The notes under the pieces: model-generated
What the model was told of the DNA's origin: nothing
Database searches by the model: none
What the model saw: the letters and a program-made list of their open reading frames with translations, nothing else
Part shown: piece after piece, positions 17,469 through 25,708 of the stretch
How positions within the stretch are numbered: position 1 is the first letter of the stretch
How the letters are laid out: each line of letters opens with the position of its first letter
Program-made: the position numbers and the translations under genes
NCBI RefSeq assembly: GCF_029892685.1
Contig: NZ_JARXVD010000022.1
Span: 1-64,000 of the forward strand
From: Mycobacterium sp. OTB74
Lineage (GTDB): Bacteria > Actinomycetota > Actinomycetes > Mycobacteriales > Mycobacteriaceae
Direction of reading: 5' to 3'
Length of the DNA stretch: 64,000 nucleotides

Positions 17469-17618
17469 GACTGCAATGGCACCTGTGTCAACTTCACCTT
17501 CGGTGATAGCGACACCGCCGCCGCCGGTCGCGCCCACCTGCAGAGCTACTACGGCTTCCAAATCGCGACGCCGATCATCCCAAACTACGTCAACCCGCCG
17601 CCCACGGCGTCGCGCTAA
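17469..17618 (+). pseudogene. C-terminal remnant of a secreted protein
   Basis: An open frame without a start encodes DCNGTCVNFTFGDSDTAAAG, then RAHLQSYYGFQIATPIIP, ending at TAA 17616. The Cys-Asn-Gly-Thr-Cys pattern and coherent codon use suggest the end of a real secreted protein whose N-terminal part (VVQPDFSKLSAGPHDE in another frame just upstream) has been shifted out of frame. Confidence 0.4.
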
Positions 17619-17736
17619 CGACACTGATTGCGAAATTGCCCCTGTCCCAATGTCATCGAGTAAGTCAGACAGTCTATGCATCCAGCACCGCATATTGAGC
17701 CGAGCCAAGGAGTCTGTTCACGCCCAAGCCGGGCGC

Positions 17737-17770
17737 CGATTTTTGCATTCCAGTTGGCGGATCCGCCAAC
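17737..17770. repeat. Intergenic repeat, partial copy 3
   Basis: Contains CCGATTTTTGCATTCCAG followed by TTGGCGGATCCGCCAA, matching the TTTTTGCATTCTGG...GGCGAATCC part of copies 1 and 2. The stretch TTGGCGGATCCGCCAA (about 17755-17770) is itself a perfect 16-bp palindrome. Confidence 0.5.
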
Positions 17771-17806
17771 TTCCGACATCACGGAATGCAATCCTCCACG
17801 GAGAAA

Positions 17807-17833
17807 TGCAACCTACAACCCCTGTAGGTTGCA
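17807..17833. promoter_or_regulatory. Perfect inverted repeat TGCAACCTACA-N5-TGTAGGTTGCA
   Basis: Left arm 17807-17817, spacer ACCCC, right arm 17823-17833, all 11 bp matching. It lies at the head of repeat copy 2. Copy 1 upstream of tetR keeps the right arm only (12395-12405). The symmetry and size fit a dimeric repressor site, or a hairpin. Confidence 0.65.
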
Positions 17834-17950
17834 AAACTCCGTGTCATATCACGATGCCCTGACCTCCGCCTTTACGCGATTGCATCGGGTTTGGCGGACG
17901 AGTTTTTGCATTCTGGATGGCGAATCCTAGAACGGTACGGTGGTGCATGA
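17817..17950. repeat. Intergenic repeat, copy 2
   Basis: Matches 12391-12525 along nearly its full length, from CCCTGTAGGTTGCA to AACGGTACGGTGGTGCATGAA. TTGCAT and TAGAAC are separated by 16 bp, a plausible sigma-70-type promoter on the plus strand. Only a short frame follows before a stop. No intact gene flanks it on either side. Confidence 0.65.
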
Positions 17951-18057
17951 ACCCACTCGCAGCACAGTGAGCCGGTCGTCGGTACCCAGGAGGGCCCGGC
18001 CCGCCATCAAATCGGCTCGCGCCAGTTATGCGGATTCGTGGATGTAGCGATGGAGGT

Positions 18058-18381
18058 TTAGAACTGATTAAGGGTGATCGTGCTCGCGTGACCCGAATGC
18101 TGGACGTCCCCCTTGGTCCACGGTGCAGCGGCGGGGGGAAGTAGCCCTCGTAGAAGTCAACATAGTCATCGCTCGTGGCCTGCAATAGTTGGCCGACTAC
18201 GTCGGCGAGCTGCACTGCGGCCTGCTCGACCATCGCAACAGTCGCCGTCGCCACGCCGGTAGCAAGTCCGATCATCGTCAACAGCGAATTGAGATTGCTT
18301 TTCTGAATGGCGTCAGCGACCGAAGACAGCGTCTTGCCGAAATCGCGTGCGCCTTGCTCGGACGCGGATCCTCGAAGGCAA
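18058..18381 (-). pseudogene. Decayed gene with a helical, Ala-rich segment
   Basis: The minus strand reads DFGKTLSSVADAIQKSNLNS, then a hydrophobic helix (LLTMIGLATGVATATVAMV), AVQLADVVGQLLQATSDDYV and DFYEGYFPP. A frameshift near 18130 is followed by AAPWTKGDVQHSGHASTITL and a stop at 18058. The two halves read as one protein. I do not recognise a family, though the composition is like secreted or ESX-associated mycobacterial proteins. No start codon is evident. Confidence 0.4.
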
Positions 18382-18435
18382 CCCTAGCCCCCCGGTCAAA
18401 GTCCAACCCCGAACTGTGTTGCTACGGAACGGATT

Positions 18436-18640
18436 AGACGACACACCGCCGCAACCATATTTCGTTCATCAGGAAGAGGTTCCCCCGCGCCGGCACCCGC
18501 CTCTCCCAGGCCTACCAACGCACCCGATGGACCGACGGCCGGGTGTACACCTGGCTACGAGTGAGCCGCCAAACCGGCCGAGGCGAAGGATCCTCCGGAC
18601 TCGCATTCGACCAACTCACACCTCAATGGAGCTTCTGAAG
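18436..18640 (+). other. Open frame without start, coding-like remnant
   Basis: The frame encodes RAGTRLSQAYQRTRWTDGRV, then YTWLRVSRQTGRGEGSSG and FDQLTPQWSF before TGA. It lacks an initiation codon after the preceding in-frame stop. Amino-acid content looks protein-like, but I know no match. It is probably another gene fragment in the decayed region; nothing else is seen between 18382 and 18735. Confidence 0.3.
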
Positions 18641-18735
18641 CATCCCGGGTTCGATGCACACCTCAATTCGTGTGACCGGTGTGCTTCCTGATCTGGTAGC
18701 GAGCGGTGATATCGCCCGAAGCCAGCAGGTCTCCC

Positions 18736-19653
18736 CTACTTCTGCAGCGTGAACTGATGAACGTTGGTGTGCCCTTCGTTGAAAAGGCGCCCACAGCCGG
18801 TCAGGTACTTCAGGTAGCGGTCATAGACCTCTTGCGACTGCGCCGCGATTGCCTCATCTCGGTGCATTTCCAGGCCGGCTGCCCATAGCTCGAGTGTCCG
18901 CGGATAGTGCTGTCCGATAGCCTCTTTGTGCGTCAGTGTGAAGCCGGCCCTGGCGGCGTGCTCCTCGACCATCGACACCGTGGGCAGGCGACCGCCCGGG
19001 AAGATCTCAGTCGCTATGAATTTGGAGAATCGGACTATCTCCATCGTCAGCCGAACGCCGAGGCGTTTGGCGTCGGCTTGCGTTATCGCGGTTATGGTGT
19101 GCAGCAGCATCGTCCCGCCGTCGGGCAGAGCGTTGTAGGCCATGGCGAAGAATGCGTCGTAGCGACTGTGGCCGAAGTGCTCGAACGCGCCGATGGACAC
19201 GATCCGATCGACCTTCTCGTTGAACTCTTCCCAACCCTGCAACCGGACCTCGACGTTGCGCTCCGTCGCGATCCTGGCGAGTTTGGCCTCGGCATAGGCA
19301 CGTTGACGCTCGCTGAGAGTCAACCCGATGACGTTGACGTCGTAGTTCTCGATCGCCCGTTGCATGCCGCCGCCCCAACCGCAGCCGATGTCGAGAAGCG
19401 TCATACCGGGCTGCAGGTCCAACTTGCCGAGCGCCAGATCGAACTTGGCCTCCTGGCCCTCCTCAAGAGTCATGCCGTCGCGCGGGAAATACGAACACGT
19501 ATACCCCATCGTGGGGCCAAGAAAGAGTTCAAAAAACTCGTTAGAGATGTCGTAGATCGACTGCAGTTCCTCGTACTTGGGCTCCAACTCCGACACGCTT
19601 GACGACCCCGATTCCGTGTGCGCACTGCCTGCCATCCGACCAATGCCCACCAT
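18736..19653 (-). CDS. Cyclopropane/mycolic acid synthase family methyltransferase
   Basis: Encodes about 305 residues from ATG 19653 (ATG 19635 is an alternative). The SAM-binding loop is LLDIGCGWGGGMQRAIENYD, preceded by YDISNEFFELFLGPTMGYTC SYF-type residues, with RIVSIGAFEHFG in the middle and a C-terminal WAAGLEMHRDEAI helix, all typical of CmaA/MmaA/PcaA enzymes. These add cyclopropane or methyl groups to lipid double bonds using S-adenosylmethionine. It diverges from the mmpS-mmpL unit with a large palindrome between them, so lipid modification and export may be linked. Confidence 0.9.
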   Translation of the reverse strand: MVGIGRMAGSAHTESGSSSVSELEPKYEELQSIYDISNEFFELFLGPTMGYTCSYFPRDGMTLEEGQEAKFDLALGKLDLQPGMTLLDIGCGWGGGMQRAIENYDVNVIGLTLSERQRAYAEAKLARIATERNVEVRLQGWEEFNEKVDRIVSIGAFEHFGHSRYDAFFAMAYNALPDGGTMLLHTITAITQADAKRLGVRLTMEIVRFSKFIATEIFPGGRLPTVSMVEEHAARAGFTLTHKEAIGQHYPRTLELWAAGLEMHRDEAIAAQSQEVYDRYLKYLTGCGRLFNEGHTNVHQFTLQK

Positions 19654-19761
19654 ATCGAGCTCGGCGGGCGGTTGCTGGTAACCGCCAGTTATTTTGAGAC
19701 GGTGAGGGCTCTTGTGTCTCAAGTCCCAGGTGGACGGGTGTGATCGTCACCACCGAACCAT

Positions 19762-19795
19762 AACTATACATGCGTATATATACGACCGTATAGTT
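19762..19795. promoter_or_regulatory. 34-bp nested palindrome upstream of mmpS
   Basis: Outer arms AACTATAC (19762-19769) and GTATAGTT (19788-19795) are perfect inverted repeats, and CGTATATATACG (19773-19784) is a second perfect palindrome around the same centre. The region is strikingly AT-rich for this genome. It sits 8 bp before the mmpS start codon, where a bound repressor would block expression. The symmetry fits a TetR- or MarR-type dimer; no such gene is adjacent. Confidence 0.7.
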
Positions 19796-19802
19796 ACGCG
19801 CC

Positions 19803-20234
19803 ATGAAGTGGTTGCTCAAGGCCGCGCAGAAATGCTGGGTGCCGCTGGTCGTCATCGCTGTGGTCACCGCCGGAGGGCTCGTCATCGTGCGCTTTCATGG
19901 TGTGTTCGGTGCCCAGCATTCGGCCGAAAGCCGCACGGACAACATCGTTTCCACCATCCCGAAGTACGTCACCTACGAGGTGGACGGACCCGCCGGGACC
20001 ACCGGGATGATCAGCTACGTCGATGAGCGCTCGCAGCCTCAGCACGAGCGGTTCACATCGCTGCCGTGGTCCAAGACCTTGACCACCACCGTGCCGAGCG
20101 TCTTCGCGAACCTGGTGGCCCAGGGCGATAGCGGACAACTGAGCTGCCGGATCACGGTCAACGGCGAATTACGAGATCACCAGGGCGTCGACGGCGCAGC
20201 CGCATCCACCTTCTGCCTGGTGAAGGCGGCATGA
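19803..20234 (+). CDS. MmpS-family transport accessory protein
   Basis: Encodes 143 residues. One N-terminal transmembrane helix (WVPLVVIAVVTAGGLVIVRF) anchors a periplasmic domain with the family features YVTYEVDGPAGTTGMISYVD, LPWSKTLTTTVPSVFANLVA and GQLSCRITVNGE. MmpS proteins partner MmpL transporters in exporting lipids or siderophores. The stop overlaps the mmpL start (ATGA), so the two are translated together. The start is immediately downstream of the 34-bp palindrome. Confidence 0.93.
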   Translation: MKWLLKAAQKCWVPLVVIAVVTAGGLVIVRFHGVFGAQHSAESRTDNIVSTIPKYVTYEVDGPAGTTGMISYVDERSQPQHERFTSLPWSKTLTTTVPSVFANLVAQGDSGQLSCRITVNGELRDHQGVDGAAASTFCLVKAA

Positions 20235-23080
20235 GCGGCCAGCACGGCAGCCGCGGGGGCTATCCGCGGCTGATTCGCATCCTGTCTGTGCCGATCATCC
20301 TGATCTGGCTGGCCGCCACCGCAGCCACCAACCTGCTGGTGCCCAAACTTGAGGTGGTCGGCGCCAACCATGCGGTTTCCCTGTCACCGCAGGACGCACC
20401 GTCGGTCAAGGCTATGAAGCACATCGGCACCACGTTCGGCGAATTCGACTCCGACAGCGTGCTGATGATCATCATCGAGTCCGACGGGCCGCTCGGCGAC
20501 CAAGCGCGCCGCTACTACGCGGACCTGGTTCACCAACTCGACAAAGACACTGCTCACATTCAGCACGTCCAGGACTTCTGGGGCGACCGCATCACCTCGG
20601 CAGGCTCCGAGAGCGAAGACCATCAAGCCGCCTACGTCCAGGTGAACCTGCGCGGTGACCAGGGCTCCACCGAGGGCGTCGAATCGGTGGACGCGGTCCG
20701 GCACATCGTGGAGAACAGTCACCCGCCTGCCGGGGTCAAACCACATGTCACCGGCCAGGCCGCCCTGGTGGCCGACAACAACGAGGCCGGCGACAAGAGC
20801 ATGGTCAAGATGACGCTGGTGACGCTGGTTGTCATCGCCTTCATGCTGTTGGTCGTATACCGTTCCATCGCAACGACATTCATCGCTCTGCTGGTGGTAC
20901 TGACCGAGATGAGCATGGCCCGCGGCTTGGTCGCGGTGCTGGGCAACGCCGAGGCCATCAGCCTGTCCACCTTCGCGGTGAGCGTGTTGACCGCACTGGC
21001 GATCGCCGCCGGAACGGACTACTGGATATTCCTGCTCGGCCGGTATCACGAAGCCCGCAATGCCGGCGAGGATCAGGAACCCGCTTACTACTCAACGTTT
21101 TCCAGCGTGTATCACGTCATCCTGGGGTCTGGCCTGACCATCGCCGGTGCCATGATGTGCCTGCGCTTCACCCGGCTGAATTACTTCAATACGCTGGCCT
21201 ACCCCTGTGCCACGGCCATGGCGGTCATCCTGGTGATGGCACTGACCTTCGCCCCCGCGGTCATGGTGGTCAGCACCCGCTTCGGTCTGCTCGATCCCAA
21301 GCGCGCCACCAAGACCCGTGGTTGGCGCCGGGTCGGCACCGCGGTGGTTCGGTGGCCGGCGCCCATCCTGGCCGCCGCAACCGCTGCCGCACTGGTCGGT
21401 GTGCTGGCCCTGCCCGGCTACCGCACCAGCTACGACAACCGTTTCTACGTACCCTCCGATGTCCCGTCCAACGTCGGATACGCCGCTGCGGAAAAGCATT
21501 TCACCTCGGCGCGGATGAACCCCGACATGCTGATGGTCGAGGCCGGCCACGACCTGCGCAACCCACGCGACATGCTGGTACTGGACCGGATAGCCAAATA
21601 CATCTTCCGAGTTCCTGGTGTCGCCCGGGTGCAGAGCATCACCCGGCCGCTCGGCCCGCCGATGGAACATGGATCAGTCCCGTTCCAGATCAGCGCCCAG
21701 GCCGTGTCGATGAACGAGAACCTACAGTTCCTCAAGGCTCGACTCGGCGATGTTCAGACCATGACCAACCACCTCACGTCGATGATCGGCATCATGCGGC
21801 ACATGCATGATCTGAGCCTGCAGCTGGCCGACGCCACCCACACCGCACAGGGCGCGGCGCAGGACATGTCGGCGACCACCGCCCAATTACGCGACCAGGT
21901 AGCCGATTTCGACGATTTCTTTCGGCCGCTGCGGAACTACTTCTACTTTGAGCCGCACTGCTACGACATCCCGATCTGCCACGCCATGCGCTCGGTGTTC
22001 GACGCCACCGATGGCTTCGACCGGCTGGCCGACAACACCAAGTCACTGTCCGACGCGATGGACAAGCTCGACTCGGTGACACCGCAGATCGCCGCGCAGC
22101 TGCCGCCGATGATCAGTCTGGCGACCGACGTCCGGGACCTGATGCAGACCATGCGCAGCACTTTCGACGGCATGGTCAACCAGATGGAACGCATGACCGA
22201 CACCGCGGCGGTCATGGGTCAGACCTTCGACGACGCCAAGAACGACGACATGTTCTACCTGCCGCCGGAAGCCTTCGACAGCCCGGACTTCAAGCGCGGC
22301 ATGCAGCTGATGCTCTCCCCCGACGGCAAAGCTGCCCGCTTCATCGTCACCCATGACACCGATCCCGCGACGCTGGAAGGCATTTCGCACGTCGACGCGG
22401 AACTGCAAGCCGCCAAAGAGGCGGTCAAGGGCACCCCGTTGTCCAGTGCGAAGTTCTATCTGGGTGGAACCGCGGCTACGTACAAGGACATTCAGCAGGG
22501 CGCGCATTATGACTTACTGATCGCGGCGCTCGCGGCAATCATCTTGATCTTTGTCGTGATGCTGCTGATCACCCGAGCGTTGGTCGCGTCGATCGTGATC
22601 GTCGGGACGGTCGTGCTCTCACTTGCCGCTTCCTTCGGTCTGTCGGTCCTGATCTGGCAGTACTTCCTGGGCATCGAGTTGCAGTGGCTGGTGATCGCGA
22701 TGTCGGTGATCGTGCTGCTGGCCGTCGGATCGGACTACAACCTGCTTGTGGTATCCCGATTCAAGGAGGAGATCGGCGCCGGCTTGCGTACCGGACTGAT
22801 CCGCGCGACGGGGGCGATCGGAGGGGTGGTCACCGCAGCTGGACTGGTCTTCGCATTCACCATGATCTCGATGATCGCCAGCGATCTGCGGTCGGTCGGG
22901 CAGATCGGCACCACGATCGGGCTGGGGCTGCTGTTCGACACCTTCGTGGTGCGGTCGCTGATCACGCCATCGATCGCAGCGTTGCTCGGGCGCTGGTTCT
23001 GGTGGCCGTTGAAGGTCCGGACCCGGCCTGCCCGGAGCCAGGAATCGAGCAGCACCACAATGGAACTGGAGATGGTATGA
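20231..23080 (+). CDS. MmpL-family RND lipid transporter
   Basis: Encodes 949 residues, standard for MmpL. Twelve membrane helices are expected. Two large periplasmic loops follow helix 1 and helix 7. Proton-relay Asp-Tyr pairs appear in GTDYWIFLLGRYHEA and GSDYNLLVVSRFKEE. A Cys-containing coiled periplasmic part (FEPHCYDIPICHAM) is typical of the second loop. It probably exports a lipid or lipopeptide with MmpS. The downstream thioesterase gene overlaps by four bases, completing a three-gene unit. The cargo cannot be told from sequence. Confidence 0.95.
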   Translation: MSGQHGSRGGYPRLIRILSVPIILIWLAATAATNLLVPKLEVVGANHAVSLSPQDAPSVKAMKHIGTTFGEFDSDSVLMIIIESDGPLGDQARRYYADLVHQLDKDTAHIQHVQDFWGDRITSAGSESEDHQAAYVQVNLRGDQGSTEGVESVDAVRHIVENSHPPAGVKPHVTGQAALVADNNEAGDKSMVKMTLVTLVVIAFMLLVVYRSIATTFIALLVVLTEMSMARGLVAVLGNAEAISLSTFAVSVLTALAIAAGTDYWIFLLGRYHEARNAGEDQEPAYYSTFSSVYHVILGSGLTIAGAMMCLRFTRLNYFNTLAYPCATAMAVILVMALTFAPAVMVVSTRFGLLDPKRATKTRGWRRVGTAVVRWPAPILAAATAAALVGVLALPGYRTSYDNRFYVPSDVPSNVGYAAAEKHFTSARMNPDMLMVEAGHDLRNPRDMLVLDRIAKYIFRVPGVARVQSITRPLGPPMEHGSVPFQISAQAVSMNENLQFLKARLGDVQTMTNHLTSMIGIMRHMHDLSLQLADATHTAQGAAQDMSATTAQLRDQVADFDDFFRPLRNYFYFEPHCYDIPICHAMRSVFDATDGFDRLADNTKSLSDAMDKLDSVTPQIAAQLPPMISLATDVRDLMQTMRSTFDGMVNQMERMTDTAAVMGQTFDDAKNDDMFYLPPEAFDSPDFKRGMQLMLSPDGKAARFIVTHDTDPATLEGISHVDAELQAAKEAVKGTPLSSAKFYLGGTAATYKDIQQGAHYDLLIAALAAIILIFVVMLLITRALVASIVIVGTVVLSLAASFGLSVLIWQYFLGIELQWLVIAMSVIVLLAVGSDYNLLVVSRFKEEIGAGLRTGLIRATGAIGGVVTAAGLVFAFTMISMIASDLRSVGQIGTTIGLGLLFDTFVVRSLITPSIAALLGRWFWWPLKVRTRPARSQESSSTTMELEMV

Positions 23081-23904
23081 CCGCGCGGCCTTTCACCGAC
23101 CTGACCACGGTCACCAACCTGGGCGACGGCACCTTCACCGCGACCATCGATCCGCTGTGGACCATCGGACCCAAGGTGCACGGCGGTTGCATGATGGCGG
23201 TGTGCGCCGCAGCAGCTCAGCAGGCCATCGGTAGCGATACGGAGTCTGCACCAATCGCGTTGAGCGCCAACTACCTCAACGCCCCCGACCCCGGCGACGT
23301 GCAACTGTCCACCGCCGTGCGCAAGCGCGGCCGGCAGGTGAGCCTGGTCCAGGTAGAGCTGTCCCAGCACGGGCGCCCCGCCGTCACCTGCTCGGTCACA
23401 CTTGGGCCGTTCGACTCCAAGCCTCCGCGGCATCAAGCATCCTTGGCGGCAACCGCCATGCCGGCCGAACCGCCAGTCGACGCGGTGCCGGTCACTTCGG
23501 ACCATCCCCTGGGCCAGGTCGTGCACCTGGCTCAGGCGTGTGATCTGCGGATGGACTCCGCTACCCCGTTCCTGACCGGCGCCGAGGGCGAACCTGTCAA
23601 CCGGATGTGGTTGCGGCCCTTTGCTTCTGATGAGGACAACCCCGACACGGCAATGCTGTTCGCGCTAATGGCAGGCGATATCACGCCGCCGGTAACGATG
23701 AACCGGGGCCACTTCGGCTGGAGTCCGACCGTGCAGCTCACCACCTACCTGCGCCGCCGTCCGGCGCCCGGCTGGCTGCGGGTCATGGCCAGCTCAAACA
23801 TCGTGGGTGACACCTGGTTCGAGGAGGACCACGTCATCCTCGATGCCAACGGTCAGGTGGTCGTGCAGAGCCGCCAGTTGGCAATGCTGCCGTTGGGGTC
23901 CTGA
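23077..23904 (+). CDS. Acyl-CoA thioesterase-like (hotdog fold) protein
   Basis: Encodes 275 residues from the ATG overlapping the mmpL stop. The double-hotdog pattern is visible: WTIGPKVHGGCMMAVCAAA (first helix), SANYLNAPDPGDVQL and RQVSLVQVELSQHGRP, and a second half ending TWFEEDHVILDANGQVVVQS RQLA. Such proteins hydrolyse acyl-CoA thioesters. In this operon it could release or edit the acyl chain of the lipid carried by MmpL; this is inference. Confidence 0.8.
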   Translation: MTARPFTDLTTVTNLGDGTFTATIDPLWTIGPKVHGGCMMAVCAAAAQQAIGSDTESAPIALSANYLNAPDPGDVQLSTAVRKRGRQVSLVQVELSQHGRPAVTCSVTLGPFDSKPPRHQASLAATAMPAEPPVDAVPVTSDHPLGQVVHLAQACDLRMDSATPFLTGAEGEPVNRMWLRPFASDEDNPDTAMLFALMAGDITPPVTMNRGHFGWSPTVQLTTYLRRRPAPGWLRVMASSNIVGDTWFEEDHVILDANGQVVVQSRQLAMLPLGS

Positions 23905-23936
23905 CACTCAGTACCCCAACGGCAGCAGTAACGCTG

Positions 23937-24362
23937 TCAGTACGCAGCGGCCATATTGTCTGCAGCCCAACGCTGTTCGGCCTCCGAGCCCATCGGCGGC
24001 GGGATCAAGCCGTTGATCATCCAGAGGTCCTCACTGGTCTCATCGACGTGGAACTCCCAGTGGACGTCGTCGCGGCCTTGCAGGTATGGCAGCAGTATCG
24101 AGTTGATCCAGTGGGCGATCCTGTTGCGGCTCTGCTTGTCTGCGGCGTGCCGAGCGATGTGATCAATGACGATGCGCAGCCCGACCGGGGTCGGCTCACC
24201 GCCCACATAGAGGTCGTCCGAACGGGTTTCGTTGAAGATCACCACAACGTAGAACCTCGGCAATCCGGCTTGTTCGTAGTGATCGGTGATGCGAGACGCC
24301 AAGTCGTGCTTATCCTCTGCGGTGAAGTACCCCGGCGTGTGATGAATGGTCCACAGCGGCAT
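23937..24362 (-). CDS. Tautomerase family protein (cis-CaaD-like)
   Basis: Encodes 141 residues that begin with Met-Pro, so Pro1 is available as the catalytic base after Met removal. The ~140-residue length, FYVVVIFNETRSDDLYVGG and VIDHIARH match the malonate-semialdehyde decarboxylase / cis-3-chloroacrylic acid dehalogenase branch rather than the 62-residue 4-oxalocrotonate tautomerases. The substrate is unknown. It lies downstream of and in the same direction as the SDR gene, 30 bp apart, so the two are probably co-transcribed. Confidence 0.8.
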   Translation of the reverse strand: MPLWTIHHTPGYFTAEDKHDLASRITDHYEQAGLPRFYVVVIFNETRSDDLYVGGEPTPVGLRIVIDHIARHAADKQSRNRIAHWINSILLPYLQGRDDVHWEFHVDETSEDLWMINGLIPPPMGSEAEQRWAADNMAAAY

Positions 24363-24392
24363 GACAGTTCAGCTCCTTCGATCGAGACCGGA

Positions 24393-25094
24393 TCAGACCG
24401 CCAGCGCAAACGTCAGGTTCTCCACCGGGCCCGACAGCACCGCCTTGACGCCTACTGTCACATCGTCTGCCAGCACCTGCACTTCGCCGGCTTCCAGTCC
24501 GTCGACGATGCGCTTGGCGATCTCGGCCGCAGTGGTCTTCGGTCCGCCGAGCGCGGCAGCCATGTCCGTGTCGATCAATCCGGCATGCACGCCGACCACC
24601 TGGGTGCCCTGTGCGGCCAGCTCGCCGCGCAGCGAGTTGGTCACTGACCAGGCCGCCGCCTTGGAAGCACCGTAGGCACCGCTGCCGGCAACCCAGGACA
24701 ACACCGAGTGCATGTTCACCAGTGCACCGCCGCCGTTGGCCGCCAGAATCGGCGCAAAGGCCCGAGCGACCCGCAGCGGTCCGAACACGTTGATGTCAAA
24801 GGTCGTCTCGATGTCGTCGAAACTCCCTGTCAGCAGCGAATCGGGCAACAAGATGCCGGCATTGTTGAAGACGATCTCAGCGTCCGGAGCGATCTCGGCC
24901 AACGCCGAAACCGAAGCCTCCGAACTGACCTCCAGTTGATGGGGCACCACTGCCGCCCGGTCGTCGACGAAGGACGATCGGCCCGTGGAGTACACCTTGC
25001 GCGCTCCCCTGGCCAGCAGCTCGTCAACCAGCGCGGCCCCGAGCCCACGACGTCCGCCGGTAACCACTGCCACTTTGCCTGCAACTGCAACCAT
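24393..25094 (-). CDS. Short-chain dehydrogenase/reductase
   Basis: Encodes 233 residues from ATG 25094. It has the classical SDR cofactor motif VVTGGRRGLGAA, the NNAG motif (IVFNNAGILL), a catalytic Ser (NMHSVLSWVAG) and YGASKAA. The substrate is unknown. It diverges from an HxlR regulator gene across an intergenic region with inverted GTTAC/GTAAC repeats, a layout typical of HxlR-controlled, electrophile-responsive oxidoreductases. Confidence 0.9.
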   Translation of the reverse strand: MVAVAGKVAVVTGGRRGLGAALVDELLARGARKVYSTGRSSFVDDRAAVVPHQLEVSSEASVSALAEIAPDAEIVFNNAGILLPDSLLTGSFDDIETTFDINVFGPLRVARAFAPILAANGGGALVNMHSVLSWVAGSGAYGASKAAAWSVTNSLRGELAAQGTQVVGVHAGLIDTDMAAALGGPKTTAAEIAKRIVDGLEAGEVQVLADDVTVGVKAVLSGPVENLTFALAV

Positions 25095-25115
25095 CTGAAC
25101 CACTCCCTTGCTGGA

Positions 25116-25160
25116 TAACGATGTCGTTACTAAGATGGAAGCACAGATATCTGAGTAACG
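25116..25160. promoter_or_regulatory. Probable HxlR operator between SDR and hxlR
   Basis: TAACG-ATGT-CGTTA (25116-25129) is a perfect inverted repeat, and CGTTACT (25125-25131) is mirrored by AGTAACG (25154-25160). HxlR-family regulators commonly bind GTAAC/GTTAC half-sites in divergent promoters, so autoregulation plus control of the SDR gene is likely. Confidence 0.65.
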
Positions 25161-25184
25161 CAAGCATTAGCCAAAGGAGGCGAG

Positions 25185-25679
25185 ATGAAGTTTGAAGAAA
25201 AGCTCAGCGATCGACAGCAGTGGTCGATCGGCGAAGCGTGTTCGGTGGCCAAGCTGCTCGACCTACTCAGCACCAAGACTGTCTTCCTCGCCGTCCGCGA
25301 AAGTTTGTTCGGTACAACCCGATTCGAGGATTTCATCGAGCGGATCGGTACATCGGCGCCGGCCGTGTCGCGAGCCCTCAAGCAACTGGAGGCTGCGCAA
25401 CTACTGGTCCGGGTGCCGTATCAGGAACCCGGCAAACGCGCCCGCGACGAGTACCGACTGACCGCCGCGGGCGAAGACCTGCTGCCGGTGTACCTGGCCA
25501 TGAGCCAGTGGGGCGACAAACATCTGCAGAACGGCCAAGGACCGCTGACCTTCGTCGACCGCGAATCCGGGAACAAGGTCAACGTGGTCGTGACCGCTGA
25601 CGATGAGGCTCAGCCAGTCGACCTGGAGGACATCGAAATCAGGGTGAACAGGGGATTTGGGCGCGTCCCGTCCCGCTGA
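25185..25679 (+). CDS. HxlR-family transcriptional regulator
   Basis: Encodes 164 residues with AAAGGAGG upstream of the ATG. The winged-helix core is recognisable: CSVAKLLDLLSTKTVFLAVR, TTRFEDFIERIGTSAPAVSR, LKQLEAAQLLVRVPYQEPGK and DEYRLTAAGEDLLPV. A single Cys near residue 19 could sense electrophiles, as in other family members. It probably controls the divergent SDR and tautomerase genes. Confidence 0.88.
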   Translation: MKFEEKLSDRQQWSIGEACSVAKLLDLLSTKTVFLAVRESLFGTTRFEDFIERIGTSAPAVSRALKQLEAAQLLVRVPYQEPGKRARDEYRLTAAGEDLLPVYLAMSQWGDKHLQNGQGPLTFVDRESGNKVNVVVTADDEAQPVDLEDIEIRVNRGFGRVPSR

Positions 25680-25708
25680 CCAGTACGGAGCGCGCCGAAA
25701 TCACGGGC

